From positions 1 to 6,974 of the forward strand of contig JABHBC010000005.1 of assembly GCA_018674025.1 (NCBI GenBank): a DNA stretch of 6,974 bases. Reading direction: 5' to 3'. The DNA comes from Flavobacteriaceae bacterium. Lineage in GTDB: Bacteria; Bacteroidota; Bacteroidia; Flavobacteriales; Flavobacteriaceae. Shown here piece by piece: positions 6,072 to 6,974 of the stretch. Position numbers and translations under genes: made by a program. Within the stretch, counting starts at the first letter, position 1, and each line of letters begins with the position of its first letter. The notes under the pieces were generated by a model that saw only the letters and a program-made list of their open reading frames with translations, searched no databases and was not told the origin of the DNA.

Positions 6072-6449
6072 TTACAGGTTTTTTAATAAAAATTCAGAAA
6101 GTTCTTCAATAGGTTCATTAGGATTATAATGATGTGTTTTTATACCAATGGATTTTGCTGATTTGACGGCTTCTTTATTGTGTTCGATATAAATTAAATT
6201 ATCAATAATTAAATTATATTTTTCAATAAGTAATTTAAAGTAAAATGGATTATCCTTATTTGGATCGTGAGAGAGACTAAATACTTCATAGGGCATATTA
6301 ATAATACCGTATTTAACAAGCTCTTTTGTATTAGCATTTGTTAATATTATTTTTTTATTTTTAAAGTCCTCCAGTATATTATAAATATTACTATCTATTT
6401 TTTTATTTTTTATGAAAGTATTCCATGCATCAACTAAAATTATTTTCAT
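6072..6449 (-). CDS. Small HAD-fold protein with altered catalytic motifs
   Basis: A 125-residue capless HAD-superfamily protein. Motif I reads ILVDAWNTF (residues 4-12): the nucleophile Asp7 is present, but the second Asp of DxD is Trp9, a layout closer to the DAYGT of haloacid dehalogenases than to phosphatases. Motif II is IILTNAN (34-40, T37), the motif III lysine is probably K65 in NKDNPFYF, and motif IV is IYIEHNKEAVKSAKSIGI (86-103), where the usual Asp-Asp is Glu89-His90. The fold therefore looks intact while phosphatase chemistry is doubtful. I recall similar short proteins annotated as hypothetical or HAD-like but know no experimental role. It lies 12 bases after dapD and abuts licD, so it probably belongs to the same transcript. 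It might trim a phosphorylated intermediate or act as a binding or regulatory partner of the LicD-like enzyme; both are guesses. The ATG at 6449 is supported by the fold beginning at once. Confidence 0.75.
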   Translation of the reverse strand: MKIILVDAWNTFIKNKKIDSNIYNILEDFKNKKIILTNANTKELVKYGIINMPYEVFSLSHDPNKDNPFYFKLLIEKYNLIIDNLIYIEHNKEAVKSAKSIGIKTHHYNPNEPIEELSEFLLKNL

Positions 6450-6461
6450 AATATAGAATAA

Positions 6462-6974
6462 TTAGACGGCTAAATTATGTTCCCTAAGAACTTGATTTAA
6501 CGAAGTTTTTTTATCTGTACTTTCCTTTCTTTTACCAATAATTAGCGCACATGGAACGTTGTAAGTTCCAGCTTTAAACTTTTTTGGAACTGTTCCAGGT
6601 ATTACCACTGATCTTGCAGGGATTTCACCTTTGATTTCTTTAGAAACACTATTAGTAACATCTATAATTTTTGTAGAAGCAGTCAAAACTACATTAGCTC
6701 CAAGAACAGCTTCTTTTCTAATAATTACACCCTCAACTATAATGCTTCTTGAACCTAGAAAAACATTATCCTCAATTATAACAGGTGAAGCCTGGACAGG
6801 CTCTAAAACTCCTCCAATTCCAACACCTCCACTTAAATGAACATCTTTTCCAACCTGCGCACAGCTCCCAACAGTTGCCCATGTATCCACCATGGTTCCC
6901 GAATCTACGTACGCTCCAATATTGACATAGGAAGGCATCATGATAACTCCTGAAGCGACATACGCACCATAACG
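6462..6974 (-). CDS. dapD: 2,3,4,5-tetrahydropyridine-2,6-dicarboxylate N-succinyltransferase, C-terminal part (start beyond right edge)
   Basis: These are the last 170 codons of DapD; the frame stays open to the window edge, so the ATG at 6941 is internal. Family members are normally about 270 residues, so about 100 N-terminal residues are missing. DapD transfers succinyl from succinyl-CoA to tetrahydrodipicolinate in the lysine/meso-diaminopimelate pathway, feeding peptidoglycan and lysine synthesis. The visible part begins RYGAYVASGVIMMPSYVNIG and contains YVDSGTMVDTWATVGSCAQVG, then HLSGGVGIGGVLEPVQASP, which are left-handed beta-helix hexapeptide repeats with the catalytic Asp of MVDTW and, further on, the Glu of VEGV. 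The ending PCALIIGKRKEST followed by KKTSLNQVLREHNLAV is the Bacteroidota form. The gene is richer in G+C than its neighbours. It heads the visible dapD-HAD-licD run, 12 bases before the HAD-like gene. Confidence 0.96.
   Translation of the reverse strand, partial: RYGAYVASGVIMMPSYVNIGAYVDSGTMVDTWATVGSCAQVGKDVHLSGGVGIGGVLEPVQASPVIIEDNVFLGSRSIIVEGVIIRKEAVLGANVVLTASTKIIDVTNSVSKEIKGEIPARSVVIPGTVPKKFKAGTYNVPCALIIGKRKESTDKKTSLNQVLREHNLAV

Noticed and set aside
6072..6449. HAD-like gene as a decayed pseudogene
   Set aside because: The frame is uninterrupted, all four motif regions are in place, and start and stop fit tightly with the neighbours; altered motifs look like specialisation rather than decay.
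6631..6840. 69-residue plus-strand frame
   Set aside because: Antisense to conserved dapD beta-helix repeats.
6462..6941. DapD starting at ATG 6941
   Set aside because: The frame continues upstream to the window edge, and the extra codons (RYGAYVASGVI) match the conserved DapD sequence before MPSYVNIG, so this ATG is internal.

Overview
This window looks like a piece of an AT-rich, compact genome from a marine-type Bacteroidota, most likely Flavobacteriia. This is inferred from protein sequences recognised from memory, not from a database search. The CCA-adding enzyme, the TsaC-type protein, the CtaA/COX15 N-terminus, the DapD C-terminus and the WaaP/InaA-like kinase all read like flavobacterial versions. 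One upstream region also carries a TAnnTTTG-type Bacteroidota -7 element, and start codons sit behind A-rich leaders rather than clear Shine-Dalgarno sequences.

Layout, left to right. (1) Positions 1-2296, minus strand: a housekeeping operon read tsaC, then cca, then ctaA. It covers tRNA t6A modification, tRNA CCA-end maturation and heme A synthesis; ctaA runs off the left edge. (2) About 2334-3083, plus strand: a lipopolysaccharide-kinase-like (Kdo/WaaP/InaA) protein, divergent from tsaC. (3) 3080-4791, minus strand: a LicC-like nucleotidyltransferase overlapping by one base with a CDP-glycerol-type glycerophosphotransferase. (4) 4882-5490, plus strand: a TagD-like cytidylyltransferase with an unexplained N-terminal extension of about 75 residues. 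(5) 5487-6974, minus strand: dapD (start beyond the right edge), a small degenerate HAD-fold protein and a LicD-like phosphotransferase, tightly packed as one operon. I see no tRNA, rRNA, CRISPR array, insertion sequence or convincing intrinsic terminator. No gene-free stretch exceeds 100 bases.

The core of interest is 3080-6449. It holds two probable CDP-activating enzymes of unrelated fold (LicC-like and TagD-like) and two transferases of unrelated fold (TagB/TagF-like and LicD-like). Together they suggest a pathway that activates one or two phosphorylated alcohols (glycerol phosphate, and perhaps phosphocholine, a phosphonate or another polar head group) and attaches them to a cell-surface glycan. 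This is teichoic-acid or phosphocholine-style chemistry in a probable Gram-negative. The exact substrates cannot be read from the sequence.

Gene packing is extreme. Both convergent gene pairs share a single TTAA tetranucleotide as stop codon on both strands, and most same-strand junctions are overlaps or gaps of 0-12 bases.
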